Assembly (NCBI GenBank): GCA_022457155.1
Contig: JAJGOT010000599.1
Span: 1 to 64,000 of the forward strand
Origin: Cladopsammia gracilis
Lineage: Eukaryota; Cnidaria; Anthozoa; Scleractinia; Dendrophylliidae
Direction: 5' to 3'
Length of the DNA stretch: 64,000 nt
A program made the translations under genes and the position numbers. Position 1 is the stretch's first letter; each line of letters opens with the position of its first letter. The notes beneath the pieces were generated by a model. The model was not told the origin of the DNA. It did not search any database and worked only from the letters and a program-made list of their open reading frames with translations. Positions 11,344 to 23,800 of this stretch are shown here, piece after piece.

Positions 11344-13237
11344 AGCGTGAAAATCAGCGCAATATTTTCCTACGTTTAGTCTGAAAATTGACAGCCATAG
11401 AACGTTTCAACGAATTTAAAACTTGGCAGTTGTATTGAATATCAATTAATCTTCATGAGGACTATAAAGTTTCAAAAAAATGCATTGATCGCTTTTTTTA
11501 TTCGTGACTATTTTAATAAGTGGGGAGGATCAATTTTGGATATAAAAGCGAAATAATACTCCAGGCCAGTTCATATTCAAGCCAATATTTCTGAAATTCG
11601 AATGGAACGATTTCCTTGAGATTTTCACTCCAGGTATTTGGATGGTATAAAATTCACTTAAGACCAAAATATTATTTCATCAAGACTACCTGGGAGCGCT
11701 TTTGTTTGATACGGAATAATGATGACGTGTCCATAATTTATACTTGGAGCGTCCGACCACGCCTGCGAGATTGTCCCTTTATGTTTCCTGAATGTTCTCG
11801 ATCGACCTAAGAGTTTGCCGAAGTGACTCATACACCCGGGGGAATCTCACATGATTTAGTAAATCAGTGACATGAGATGAATGTTCAAGCACCTTGTAAC
11901 TGTTCCTGGCAACAACTTCCTGTTATATCTCCCTTAAAGGTACTTTCCACTTATGGGCACTGCAAAGGCATATCTATCGTGTTTTTATAATAATGGCCAG
12001 GAGCTTGCCTTAATCAGTCTTACAATGCACCGTATCCTCGGTTAACAGTTTAATTTCTTCTTTCATTCAATACCGTAGAAGTCCTCAAATCATTCATGCT
12101 TAAATAATTTCAAGAAAATGAAAATAAAGAAGCTGGAAATATCCTGAAGGCAAAACCATGGATCAGATACGTTACTTAAACATAACTGTACTCATTCACT
12201 GAACAGGTTTGTACAAATTATACAACTTGACAGTGTTGTATGATGGATAAATGAACCTACTACTTAGATCCTACGGACACTAACAGTTTTTGCCTAACTT
12301 GATGTTTGCATTGACTTCGACAGAAAAGACAACGTTCAAAATTATTGGGCCCCTCCCCATCATGCTACGGCCCTGCATTTGGATATTTTGAATTGTAAAC
12401 ACCCTCGAGCAAAGCTAAGCCAATGCGCGTTTCAACAGTGCCTTCCTCGATACAGTCATTTGATTCAACTCTCCTAAAGCGGACACCCCTGATCACGACC
12501 ACATCTTCCTCGCGCGACTTTCAATCGCGCGCGTGATTGCTAGCAAATCATTAGTACCGATAGGACGATCACGCTCGCCACTTTATATCCGAGACCCTGG
12601 GCGTTCATATATAATGGGGCAGTGAGTGAAGCACAAGACACCTTAAAAAATAACTCTTGCTTTATTCCCCAATAAACTATATCAACTCTTGTTACACGTT
12701 GTCTTATATTATGTTTCAATTACTCTGATTTTCATTGCTAGTTTAAAAGTGCAAACCGAATTTTAACTAAATTTCACATTTTTCAGACAAGATACTTCGA
12801 AAGTATAAATCTATATCAAAACTACTATTGGGCAACTTTAGATTTACTAAAATAGTATTTTCAGCTACAATAGGAACGCATAAAAAGCCTCATCTCGCCT
12901 GCGAGCTCTCCGCTGAAAAAATTTAAAATTAAAATGAGGCAGGTTGGGTCACGATAAAGAAGGGAAGCGGACTGGGCCTTTTCATCACTTTCCTATTTTT
13001 CCACTAAAGAGCTTTCTCGCAATTACAAAGTGATTTGGAACTTATTACGAAAGTATGACGCCAATTTGTTCAGCTAAGATCCAAAGTATCTCATTTCTTA
13101 TATAAACTTCAAATTCTCCCACCGCGGAAAAATCATATCTCACACATGTGGAGATGTGAAATTGATCTTGACTGTGAAGAGTGAAGATATCAATATCTTC
13201 AATAATATTTATTGTAGCTACCACGTTTGCCCTTATT
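11344..13237. other. Non-coding stretch, no gene recognised
   Basis: Contains a fragment (about 11936-12020) of the dispersed element with gggacactgt ends. Otherwise no feature that I can support. Confidence 0.5.
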
Positions 13238-13241
13238 TTAA

Positions 13242-13926
13242 GGTGGCTCCCAACAGTTTCCAGCACTTTCCAAGACTTAGATTTTGATGGGTCATTAAAA
13301 CCACTCTTTATCAGTTAATGCTACAATCATGATATCGGACGAATGCCCAATGATTGATGAACACGTTGTTATCATTTTTATGACACAATATGGTACTATA
13401 GCAACAGCATAACGCGCTGAAAACACCCTTAATTTCAGCTTTAATTGTTAAATTTTCGAAAATTTAATCAAAAGTAACTCGGTGAACCCCATTTTTTTAT
13501 TGTCGAATTTTGATCAGTAGGATAAGATGCAACTTTTGACAAAGTTTAAAAAAATTCTATAGGTGGGGTTCAGAGCCACCTTAAATTTTCGAAAATTTAA
13601 GATAGCTCTGAACCCCACCTACAGAATTTTTTTAAACTTTGCCAAAAGTTGCATCTTATCCTACTGATCAAATTTCGACAATAAAACATGGGGTTCGCCG
13701 AGTCATTTTTTAGTTATTAACACTTAAAGCTAAAATTAAGGGTGTTTTCAGCACGTTATACTGTTGCTATAGTAACATATTGTGTCACAAAAATGATAAC
13801 GACGTGTTCACCAATCACTGGGCATTTGTTTGATATCATGATTGTAGCATCAACTGATAAAGAGTGGTTTTATTGACCCATCAAATTCTAAGTCTTGAAA
13901 AGTGCTGGAAACTGTTGGGAGCCACC
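13242..13926. mobile_element. Near-perfect foldback element, arms of about 340 bp, TTAA-flanked
   Basis: 13242-13583 is the reverse complement of 13592-13926 with few mismatches; the centre is ttaaattttcgaaaatttaa. The ends are GGTGGCTCCCAACAGTTTCC and its complement, with TTAA on both sides (13238-13241, 13927-13930). Non-autonomous; no coding capacity. Confidence 0.85.
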
Positions 13927-13930
13927 TTAA

Positions 13931-14584
13931 TAAGGACAAAATGTCAAACGAGCTAAAAGGTACAACAGAAACATCTTCGGATCTTCTTCGGAAAATCGAC
14001 GGACATCTTCGGAAACGATCGGAAACCTTCGTAAACCTTCGGACAGTATTAGGAAAATTTTTTTGAAATCTTCGAAAAATCTTCGGCAAATTAATTAAAC
14101 TTCGTATTAGTGTGGTTTATATAATAAACAAAGTCATACATGCCTGCTTGGGGATATTAAATTTGATATCTCCGCCTTCCCATGTATTTTCTTTCAATAA
14201 AATGCATTCGTTCTCTATCTACATTTCTCTTCAAGTGCTAGTATCAAAATATATAGACAAAGAAACTCTGGTCAATATAATCTTCTAGAATGTTTCTGTA
14301 TATACATAAAATAATAGAACGGTACAGTACAAAGAACTGGGAGAGCGAGTTTCTGTAATAAATGCATCCGTCAATTTCAGCAGTGCTCATGTCGCCCCGG
14401 ACATAAGCATCTTGTGAGAAAAATTGGCAAATGCCCCATGGCGGGGGCAAAAACGCTGTGCAAATGCCCTGGAATTGACTAATGCATACATTCAGAGTTT
14501 AACTGTGGCTATGCATAAGACGGCTCTGACATAGCGAGACTGCACGGTCAGACTTGAGAAAAATATGAATCTGTCCCGGCGGGG
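13931..14584. other. Non-coding stretch, no gene recognised
   Basis: Begins with a run rich in tcttcgga/cttcggaa words (13975-14085). The rest is AT-rich and unassigned. Confidence 0.4.
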
Positions 14585-15062
14585 GTACTTCCTAGTAATG
14601 GGCTAATGGGGATGTGCCGCTGGATGGGGTCGCATTTTCACGACTGGATTGACTATAATGGTGTTGCATTTTCAATAGAGTTACTATAATGGGGTCGCAA
14701 ATTGTCGGAATTTTTTGGGGTAAGAAAATTCTGGCAAGGATTTTTTTTGGCAGTTTTAGCTTGTAAATATTTTCGGCTAACAAATGTACCAGAAGGTTTG
14801 TAGGTGAAGAGTAAAGTCTCCTACATTTAATAAATGCGTCAACTCATTTGAAGATGACCTAGATAAAAGTGTTCCGAACCCAAGGTAGATGCCAAAACAG
14901 AAAGTGACTAAGTTGGGATTGCGAAATTTACATTTACTCAAAAGTGACAAAGATGGGGTCTATAACTGGCCACAAAATAGACTATAATGGGGTAGGGGCT
15001 CTGAGAGGCCAGCGGCACATACCCAGCAAAAGTTGACCCAAGTACCCCCCCCCCCCCCCCCC
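14585..15062. repeat. Dispersed repeat with GTGCCGCTGG terminal inverted repeats and a poly-C end
   Basis: Begins near the cggcgggggtact word and ends near ccagcggcacatacccagc followed by a run of about 20 C. It has internal atggggtcgcatttt and actataatggggt repeats. A related element is at 63148-63455. Confidence 0.7.
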
Positions 15063-15202
15063 GGGGAATCTGTTTCCTAAAAGATACACTCCAGATTTCT
15101 CCATGATTACTTCACGGATAAACTTTTTGTGATGGGGCCGGAGTCAGTGTACAGTTTTAGTTTCAGAAGGTTGCGTTACTTTACAAGCCTGCAGGACGTG
15201 TT

Positions 15203-17855
15203 TTACGTCTGCACATTTTTGCCGTAAGTTCCATCTGGAGGTCGGTACTGTTTAGGAAGTGCCATGACTTGCCAGGAGTTGAAGGCATATCTGCGTACTC
15301 CTGTGTTCTTGAAAGTGTTTTCTCGCCTTGTTCCTTCGCTAAATAAAAAAAATAAAACAAGGTTTAAACTTTAAGTATCACAAGAGATCGGCGAGTGGCC
15401 CGCTCAAAAGATATGATATAGCATTCAATGAGCGGTGATCATTTGTAGACAGCTGTTTTTAAAGGGACACTGTGCAGGCTGATGTATGGTATTTTCATCA
15501 TTATGGTCAGAAGCTTGCTTTATTATCTTAAAATAGGAAGAAAAAAATCGCCAAACGTAATGAAAGCAAAGAAATATTAATTAAAGAAACAAAATGACGA
15601 CTAAAAACGTCAAAATTTCACAGGAATGGCAATTTTGATTTCTTGACCGCCTGTCAATAAATCAAATTTGATGAACTGTAATCCACTTCAATCCTTGTAA
15701 TCCTACACTTATCTCCAAACTACTGCATCTGTTTTGCTCTGTAGAATCATTTTATCTTATTACGCTGTGTATTTTATGGTATTTGCTCCTGGTTTGCTCT
15801 GTAGAATCATTTTATCTTATTACGCTGTGTATTTTATGGTATTTGCTCCTGGTTTGCTCTGTAGAATCATTTTATCTTATTACGCTGTGTATTTTATGGT
15901 ATTTGCTCCTGGTTTGCTCTGTAGAATCATTTTATCTTATTACGCTGTGTATTTTATGGTATTTGCTCCTGGTTTGCTCTGTAGAATCATTTCATCTTAA
16001 TACGCTGTGTATTTTATGGTATTTGCTCCTGGTTTGCTCTGTAGAATCTTTTCAGTTATCTTATTACGTTAAATATTTGATGGTATTTGCTTCTGGTTTG
16101 CTCTGCAGAATCATTTTATCTTATTACGTTGTATATTTGATAGTATTTGGCGATAATAACAAGGAAATAAGGTGACCAAAAGTTCCAAAATAGCAAAATA
16201 ATTAATAACAAGGAAATAACAAGGAATATAAGCTATAGAGGTATGAGCGGCCCAAAAATGGACCTTTTCGCCCAAAATAAGGTAAAGATTTTGACCCGTT
16301 TTGTGTGATATTTGCCGTCAGGTCCTAAAATGTGTACAGAGAAAAAATGGGTTTCGTTTGAAATACGTCATGAAAATTAACATTTATTTTAGTAAGTAAG
16401 GAAGCCTTGACATCCAAATAGGCCGATTCTGTATTAATGAAATTAATGCGACGATGAAACTGTATGTGGAGCATCACAGATGAATCAAGGAGTCACTGTA
16501 CCTTCTCATGGCGTCTAACGCCTGCTGGAAGAACTGCGAGTCCATGTTGTGCTCTCGCTTGAGAATCATACACTGTTCAAGGGTGATTCCCATGCCTGTG
16601 CGATCTTTGGCGCTCTTACAACTCGTGAAACGGCAGCCGTTCAACCGCCAACAGATCTGTAACCGCAAAAACAGGTTGTCAAGTCTCGATGAAACCGGTT
16701 CGCACGAGATTTGGACAAGCTAAACCGGTTAACCTTGTTGCTCCAAAACTTTGAGTCACGTGACGCACTTCCAACTTTTGAGTCTGTCGATGGAATCTTC
16801 TCAAACTCATTAATAATTCATGAAAAGAAAACAAACGACATCACTACCGTGAAGGAGGAATGGATTTGTGTTACTAATTACCATAAAATTTGGTGAACTT
16901 TTGCTTTGAATTTCTCCAAGAATTATCAGTGGTTGGAGAAGCTTTATCAAACACACAAAAGAGTGTTTCATCAGGCATCCAAACACCTCGAAGTCGGTTG
17001 GAGGCGTGGTGGTGCAGTGGTTAGCCTGTGCGGTGGTGTAGTAGTTAGCCTGTGCGGTGGTGTAGTGGTTAGCCTGTGCGGTGGTGTAGTGGCTAGCCTG
17101 TGCGGTGGTGTAGTGGTAAGTCTGTGCGGTGGTGTAGTGGTTAACATAACTAGTTAATGAGTGGGTCACCTGTGGCTCGTGTGCGACAGTACTTTTGTTA
17201 TTATTCTTGAGAGTGAGAAAGATAACAGTAACTACGTAGTTAATTCTCTTTACCTCTTCACTGATGAGAAGAATGTCCACATTCTTTCCTCGTCTACTGT
17301 CGATGTTTGATTTCAGGGATTTCATGAGCTGCTCCAGACTTGGATCTCCGTCCTTTCGAGAAGCAGCTGAAATCAACATAAACAAAAAATGGTCACTAAA
17401 CACATCTGAAGTGTGTGCAGACGGGAGGTAGGGGGGAGACCCCTGTGGGGGCGGCGGGAGGTGGGAGACAGTGGTCTAGTGTTAGTTGGTGCAAGAGGAG
17501 GTGGGGGGGGGGGGGGGGGGGGTAAAGATTTACCCCTGATGGGGGCGGAGGAAGGTGGAGTCCCCCAATTCTCTATCCGTCACTGCACCCGCCCCACTTC
17601 CATAGTTAACGGCATAATTTGCACCTCAAAAATTGTCAAAGTGCACATTTTTTTAGCGGAATAAGGGGCTTTTATGGGCAGGAGGTGGCCGGGGAAATTT
17701 ACGGTGTAGCAGACGGTGACAAGGCTGAATTATAAAAAGAATTCTTAATCCACTGACCTGCATCAGGAAACTTGTCCTTGAATTGTTCAAAGTAAAAATT
17801 TAGAATACTGTAGTTATCACCATTGATCTTTTCCTGCAGACTCGTATCTCCAAAT
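15203..17855 (-). CDS. INPP4: INPP4 exons 30-33: catalytic CX5R phosphatase domain and C-terminus
   Basis: Exons 17758-17855, 17254-17366, 16502-16656 and 15203-15338. The third carries the signature [13 protein letters not shown]; the catalytic Cys codon is 16618-16620 and the transition-state Arg codon 16600-16602. The last exon has [23 protein letters not shown] and [10 protein letters not shown], the highly conserved INPP4 C-terminal block, and ends at TAA 15203-15205. Both essential residues are present, so the enzyme is predicted to be active. The intron 16657-17253 contains a tandem array of tRNA-box-A-like repeats; the intron 15339-16501 contains a 60-bp minisatellite. Confidence 0.95.
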
Positions 17856-20800
17856 CTGAAAATGACAATATTTCTCAATTACCTTGGCATTTCATTGGTA
17901 GTTTCTTGGTGTTGTGGATGGTGTCATCACCGAATGACGTAAAACAAAAGATTCAAAAGACACTGAACAATATCCACACCACAACACAAAAGCTAACCAA
18001 CAATGGCTTCCGCAACACCAAGAAACACCCATTTTTGCGTCGACGAAGGAGACGCTTCCTAATCTTGTCGGCTAGGCGGAACGAATCGAGAAAAGTGTCG
18101 GTACCAAATCTGCGCCATCTTGAAACGTCACAATATCCAGCATGCTTAGCGCGTCGTCTATAGCGGAACGAATCGAGAAAAGTGTCGGTACCAAATCTGC
18201 GCCATCTTGAAACGTCACAATAGTATCCAGCATTCCCAGCTCGTGGAAATCAGGCATCATCCTGGGGGGCTGGGGTTGTAAAAATAATCTATTTGTCTTG
18301 ATTTAGTTTCGGATATTTTCCCGATTTTGGAATCGTACGGCTCAATATTTCAATGCCTACTACTACTGGTATGTTTTGAATGTTCTATCTTGATTTTGCT
18401 GTGGTTTTCTGCCTGATTTGGGAAGCTTTCACCTAAATACCGACGTCGTTCTTCGCGATGTTCTACGGTACGGTGCAATTCGCTGTATGTCTTGTAGCAA
18501 TAATTCACTGACCGGCCGCGCCAGGCGAACGCAGATTAACTTTACAGTGCTCGAAATTGCGCCTGCATCGGGCGCATTTGCGACTAAAGATTTCGCAGTT
18601 TTGTGACTAAATTTGTCTAGCTAACAAAGGAATTATATTCAACAGTCTTGTGTCTTACTTGCAACTGGTAGTTGTAATTTTATCCGAAAAATCCTGCGAA
18701 ATACACGTTGAATGTTGCGTGACTTAATCGTCGATTTCATGCTCCATTAATGCGGTGTCCAAGAAGTTTTTCACGGGAGCACTTTTTCAGGCTTTCTCAG
18801 AAATTTCTCATTTCCGGTTCCGGTATTAGTGCATGTACTGAGGAGTATGATTTCAGAAATCAAGACAAATAGACTTCTTATATGTCGGAAAAATCTGAGA
18901 CCTTTCGGAGTACACAGCATGGCAGGATTTTGCCCGATCCCACGGCGATAGAGTGAATTTGTTTGATGTCGGCCCGACGTTTTTGCCTGCGTGACATATC
19001 TCGCCACTTAGCCCTTTTAAACAGTGGCTGAATTAATTCATGAAACTGAGGTACTAGGTCAAGACGAGGTGTCACGGGATAAGGAGACGCACTATAATCT
19101 ATGATTACTACTAGTATTTAAGGTCGGGAGCACAATGGACTCTCGTTCACCACGCACTCCTTTAGAAAACGTGACTGCGTGACGAACACAAAGACGAAGC
19201 ATAGTAAAAAATTAAAGTGTAATTAGTCACGCAAAAAAAATTCTGATCAGTTTTCAACCGAGATTTTAAGCAAAAATTGAAATGTTATTGAAACTGAGTC
19301 GCAGGCTCTAAAGGCTATTGAATTCCCCTCTGCTAGTCTGCTAGTCCTTGAAAGAAAATTTGGTCACCCAAACAATAAAATGAATTTGACCCCAGCTCTG
19401 GATAGTAAATTACTGTTAACAGCTGCAGTAGAATCCCAATATCTCATACAGCAAATATCTTGAACCTCTTTTTACCCTGAAGAGAAATTCAGCCAACCCA
19501 ACTGAACAGCATTTTGTTAGTTTTTCCTGTCAAACAATTCACTGGTCTCTACAAACAGATGTTGTGTTGTGTATAAAGTACAAATGAAATATGCATCATG
19601 TAACAATACAAAAATATAATTTATTTAACCTTACATTTCACTGCCTCATTATAAAACAACAGACAATTTCAAATACGTACTACAGCACTTATCAAAAAAT
19701 GTTGGTATTAAAATCAAGCCTGAGAAAGTGTATCCATGCAGTGTTAGTTAACATGTTACATTCTCGTTTAAAAAAGAGAAAATGCAACGAAACAATCATT
19801 AACACAGTCAATTTAAAATATATACATATAAGCATGGCGGTATTAAAATATAGCCTTACAAAAAGTATATCCAGGCAGTGCTAAGGACCATTTCATTTCC
19901 GGATTAAAAAAGAGACAAACAAAATAATCATTCCAACAGTCTATTTAAAATATCTACCAGCAGTAATCGGAGATCATGGAGACGCGTTCGAAGGAACCTC
20001 CGGCGGAAATGAGCCCCTGAAAGAACCAATAGGGGCGGGCATTTGGAAGACCGTCTACCAAAAAATCTCAAATTTTACTGCATGTAAACCACAGGACAAC
20101 CAACACGAACCAAATTATAATTACGTTCTACGAACGCGACAAAAAATAAACGTTCGTATTAACATCAAACCTGACAAAAAAGCTGGAAACAGTTGCAAAA
20201 TATTTGAGGTTCTCTCTTAAATGTTGCTGCTTATTTTAGCATAACCCTTTTGCAACTAAAGTCCTGTACGCATTAGAGTTCGTTTATAGAATCAATTTTT
20301 ATAAAATCAGCTCAAGTATATTAAAGCTATCTTACATTTCCTTTGTTCAATATTGCAGAATATTGCAAGCAGAGGCATTGAAATCGGCATAGAAATAGGC
20401 CAATAAATGTTACATTTGGCAATTTGGTTAGGAGAAGTTATAATTTGATTACAATTCCATTATTTGATTGAAAGTGCAATGTAAACATTGCCAAGAAATC
20501 AATAACAACGAGTAAATCATTCACCCATTTTCAACTTAGTGATTAACTTCATCCTTCTTCAGCTGCTAACTGTGTTGTCACGCAATACTTCCCCTGAGAA
20601 GCATTGTGTGACTCACAAAATATAACTGCAGTGTAGATAAAAATTGTTAGAGTTGTCCTTGTACTGAATATCTTCAGCTGCTAACTGTGTTGTCACGCCA
20701 TACTTCCCATAAGAAGCATTGTGTGACCCACAAATAATGACTGCAGTGAAGATAAGAATTGTTAGAGTTGTCCTTGTACTGAATATCTTAAGCTGCTAAC

Positions 20801-23800
20801 TGTGTTGTCACGCCATACTTCCCATAAAAAGCATTGTGTGACTCACAAATAATGACTGCAGTGAAGATAAGAATTATCAGAGTTGTCCTTGTAACGTGAT
20901 AGTACTTCCTTACTGAATGTCTTTAGCTGCTATTCACTTTATAAGTTTGATGAAGTTCTCTCTTAAATGTTGCTGCTTATTTTAGCATATATATTTTTTG
21001 GGCTTTATAATCAGAAACTAAAATACGCCCATCTGGTGTTGTGGTTATTCCTGTGGGGAATTGTAACTTATCAACAGTTTTTCCAGTGAAACAACCTTCC
21101 ACTGTAAACTGATCAACACGACCATTGAGTCTATTGCATACAAGAAGATTATAATGATTGCCACATTTCTCAATACATAGTCCCCAAGTAACACTGAACT
21201 GTCCATCACCGTTGCCTGATTTTCCTATCTTGTACAGATACTTCCCTGAATTGTCAAAAACTTTCAAGCAATGGTTGAAGCCGTCAGATACAAAGAACTT
21301 GTCCTGATGATTAATACATGCAGTGGGAGTGTAGAGTTTTCCTGGGCCACTGTCTCCAAATTTAAACACAGGTTCACCATCCTCAGATAAAACTTGCCCT
21401 CGACAGTTATTGAAATCAGCTACAATGACACGTCCTTCAACATCCATACAAAGGCTGTAAGGATTCAGAAACTCACCGTCTCTTGTCCCTTTCTTTCCAA
21501 AGCTCTTCACAGAGTTCTCGGTGTGCACGTTAAACTGTTGAATGCGATGATTCAGTTGATCCGCCACGAGAATGTTATCGTCATTTAGGTATATGACGTC
21601 AACTGGACAGTTCAGCTGTCCAGCATTGTTGCCATGGGAACCCAGTTTTCTTACAAACTTTCCTTCCTTGTCAAATATCAGGATACAGTGTTTATTAGTG
21701 TCAGCTACAGCGATGAGTCCTTTACTGTTCACAGCAATCCCATATGGTTCTTCAAGAGTTTCTCCTTTTAACTCCAACTCTCCCACAACCTGAATGAGCC
21801 GTTCCTTCACCCTGACAATGTAAGGACTAGTTGCAAGCTTCTTGTCGTTAATCTTTACTGCGATCTTGAAGGTACCTGGAACTTTAGGTGTAAACTTCAC
21901 CAAGAAATCTCCATCTTCTTCTTCGCAAGTCGTTAAACTTCCTACTTTATCAGCGGGTTCCACGAGCACTTCAACATGGAGTTTGCATTTTATTTCATTC
22001 ACTCGTTCTTCATGGATTCTAGGACTGATCACAAACTCTGCTTCTACACCAGCTTGGAAATCTTGTCTCAGTCCTTCTACCACTGGTTCACTTGTCGCTA
22101 TGTATCCGAGAGTCAAATTCTCTATTTCAGAAGTCGGTACAAACATAACAAAGGAATTGACCGGAAGTGCTGGGACTGGGGTGTTTTCAAGATCTTCAAA
22201 CCGCTGCTCCAGATTCGGTTTGCTCTGCATAACGTCCGAACTGGAGCTTCGTTGAACCAGGTTTTCGGTAAACTCGACTGCTTGGTTGATTTGCTTCAGC
22301 AAGGACTGCACTTGTGTCTTTGTAGAGTTTAACTTCTCCTCCCTCGACGCGCACGTATTCTCGAGGTTGGTAATGATCTTGCGCTCGCGTTCACGGATCT
22401 TCGCGATCATTTGATCGGCTGCATGGGAAACTTCGCGTTTAGTAACAGTGAGTTTGGTTTTCAGCTCAAGCTGTGTTTGTTCAAATTGATGAATCGCTCC
22501 GCTGCAAACTTTGCGCTTTTCTTTTATTAACTCAGATCTCGCCAGGATGTTAGTTTTCTCGCTGTCCGCTGCTTTATCCAATGGTTCCACCTCGTGGGTC
22601 TTGTGATCCGTGGCGATGCATATTTGGCAAACACAGGTTTTGCATTTCAGACAGAAAAACCTCGTCACCTCTCGCTCGTGGTACTGCTGGGGGCAAAATG
22701 ACTGCCTCTTCATCAGGGCTTCGTAGTCTTCAACCTGGAACTGTTTGACTGGCGTCACCTTGTGTCCTTCGAATCCAGCGTTCTTGAACAGATCATGTGC
22801 GTTTACACAATCACTGCACATGAATTTAGCGCATTCGAAGCAGTAACTTATCTCGGCGCTCTTCTTCTTACAAATACCACAACTGATCTCATTTCCATTG
22901 CCGCTCTGTCGGATAGCAAGAAGACTACGTAAGCTGTTATGATGAAAACTGGTCGGCAGTTTATCGAAGCGGTCTGCTTCGGGAAGACCGACTTCAGCCT
23001 GGCACTCGGGGCAGCGAAACTTTCCATTCCTTTGGCTGATGAGTGCGTGTTTCTTCAAGCATTCACAGCAGAATGTGTGCAGGCAGGTTATTGTCTTGGG
23101 ATCGGTGAAAGTATCCAGGCAGATTGAACATGTAACGTGCTCTTTGAGATTTTTCAGCAACGACTCCATCGTTTTACTGAGCAGCTTGTTTTAAAACAGC
23201 GACAAAACACACCCAAGTGATTCCGAGAAACCTAAACCACTTATAGCATTAAAACAACATTTGCATTTTACTGCAGGCAGCCAACCAGATTTTAGTGTTC
23301 TACCCTCTGACCTCAGAGCGGAAGTTGTAAGAAACCTGTCAGTAATAATAATCTCAACTGAGACAAAAACAAAACAAATCACGCACAGTTGCACATTTTT
23401 ATACGCGATTTAACGTTCTTTGGTTTTTGAATCCATAATTCCTCGTTGAAATTACTTTTCTTTGACAGTGTTTTATCATGGCATTAAAATAGATCGAGAA
23501 CACTAGCTTCCGTCGGCGTCGGATTTCCAACTCTTATCTCAGTGTTTTCTTTTGCGATCAGGCGTAATAACGTATTTTAGCCCCGCAATCATTTTTTTTT
23601 AAACATTTCTAGCCTGCATGACAGGCGCCTTATGAACATGTCAATTAAATAAAATTTGATGCTGGGGGAGGGAAGGGGAGTGAATAAAGGGGGAGGGGGT
23701 GGATACATGGGGGTGGATACATGGGGGTAGGGGGGGGGGGGGAGGTTGGGGGTGGAGGCCCGGGGGTGTAAGTTTTTCCTTTCAAACAATTCGCTGGGAA

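Noticed and set aside
15734..16175. Two overlapping frames of 88 and 130 codons with perfect 20-residue repeats
   Set aside because: They are two frames of a 60-bp minisatellite (60 is divisible by 3, so all frames repeat) inside an INPP4 intron.
16810..17403. 197-codon minus-strand frame as one gene
   Set aside because: Only 17254-17366 is coding (INPP4 exon 31); the rest is read-through of intron and of the 24-bp box-A repeat.
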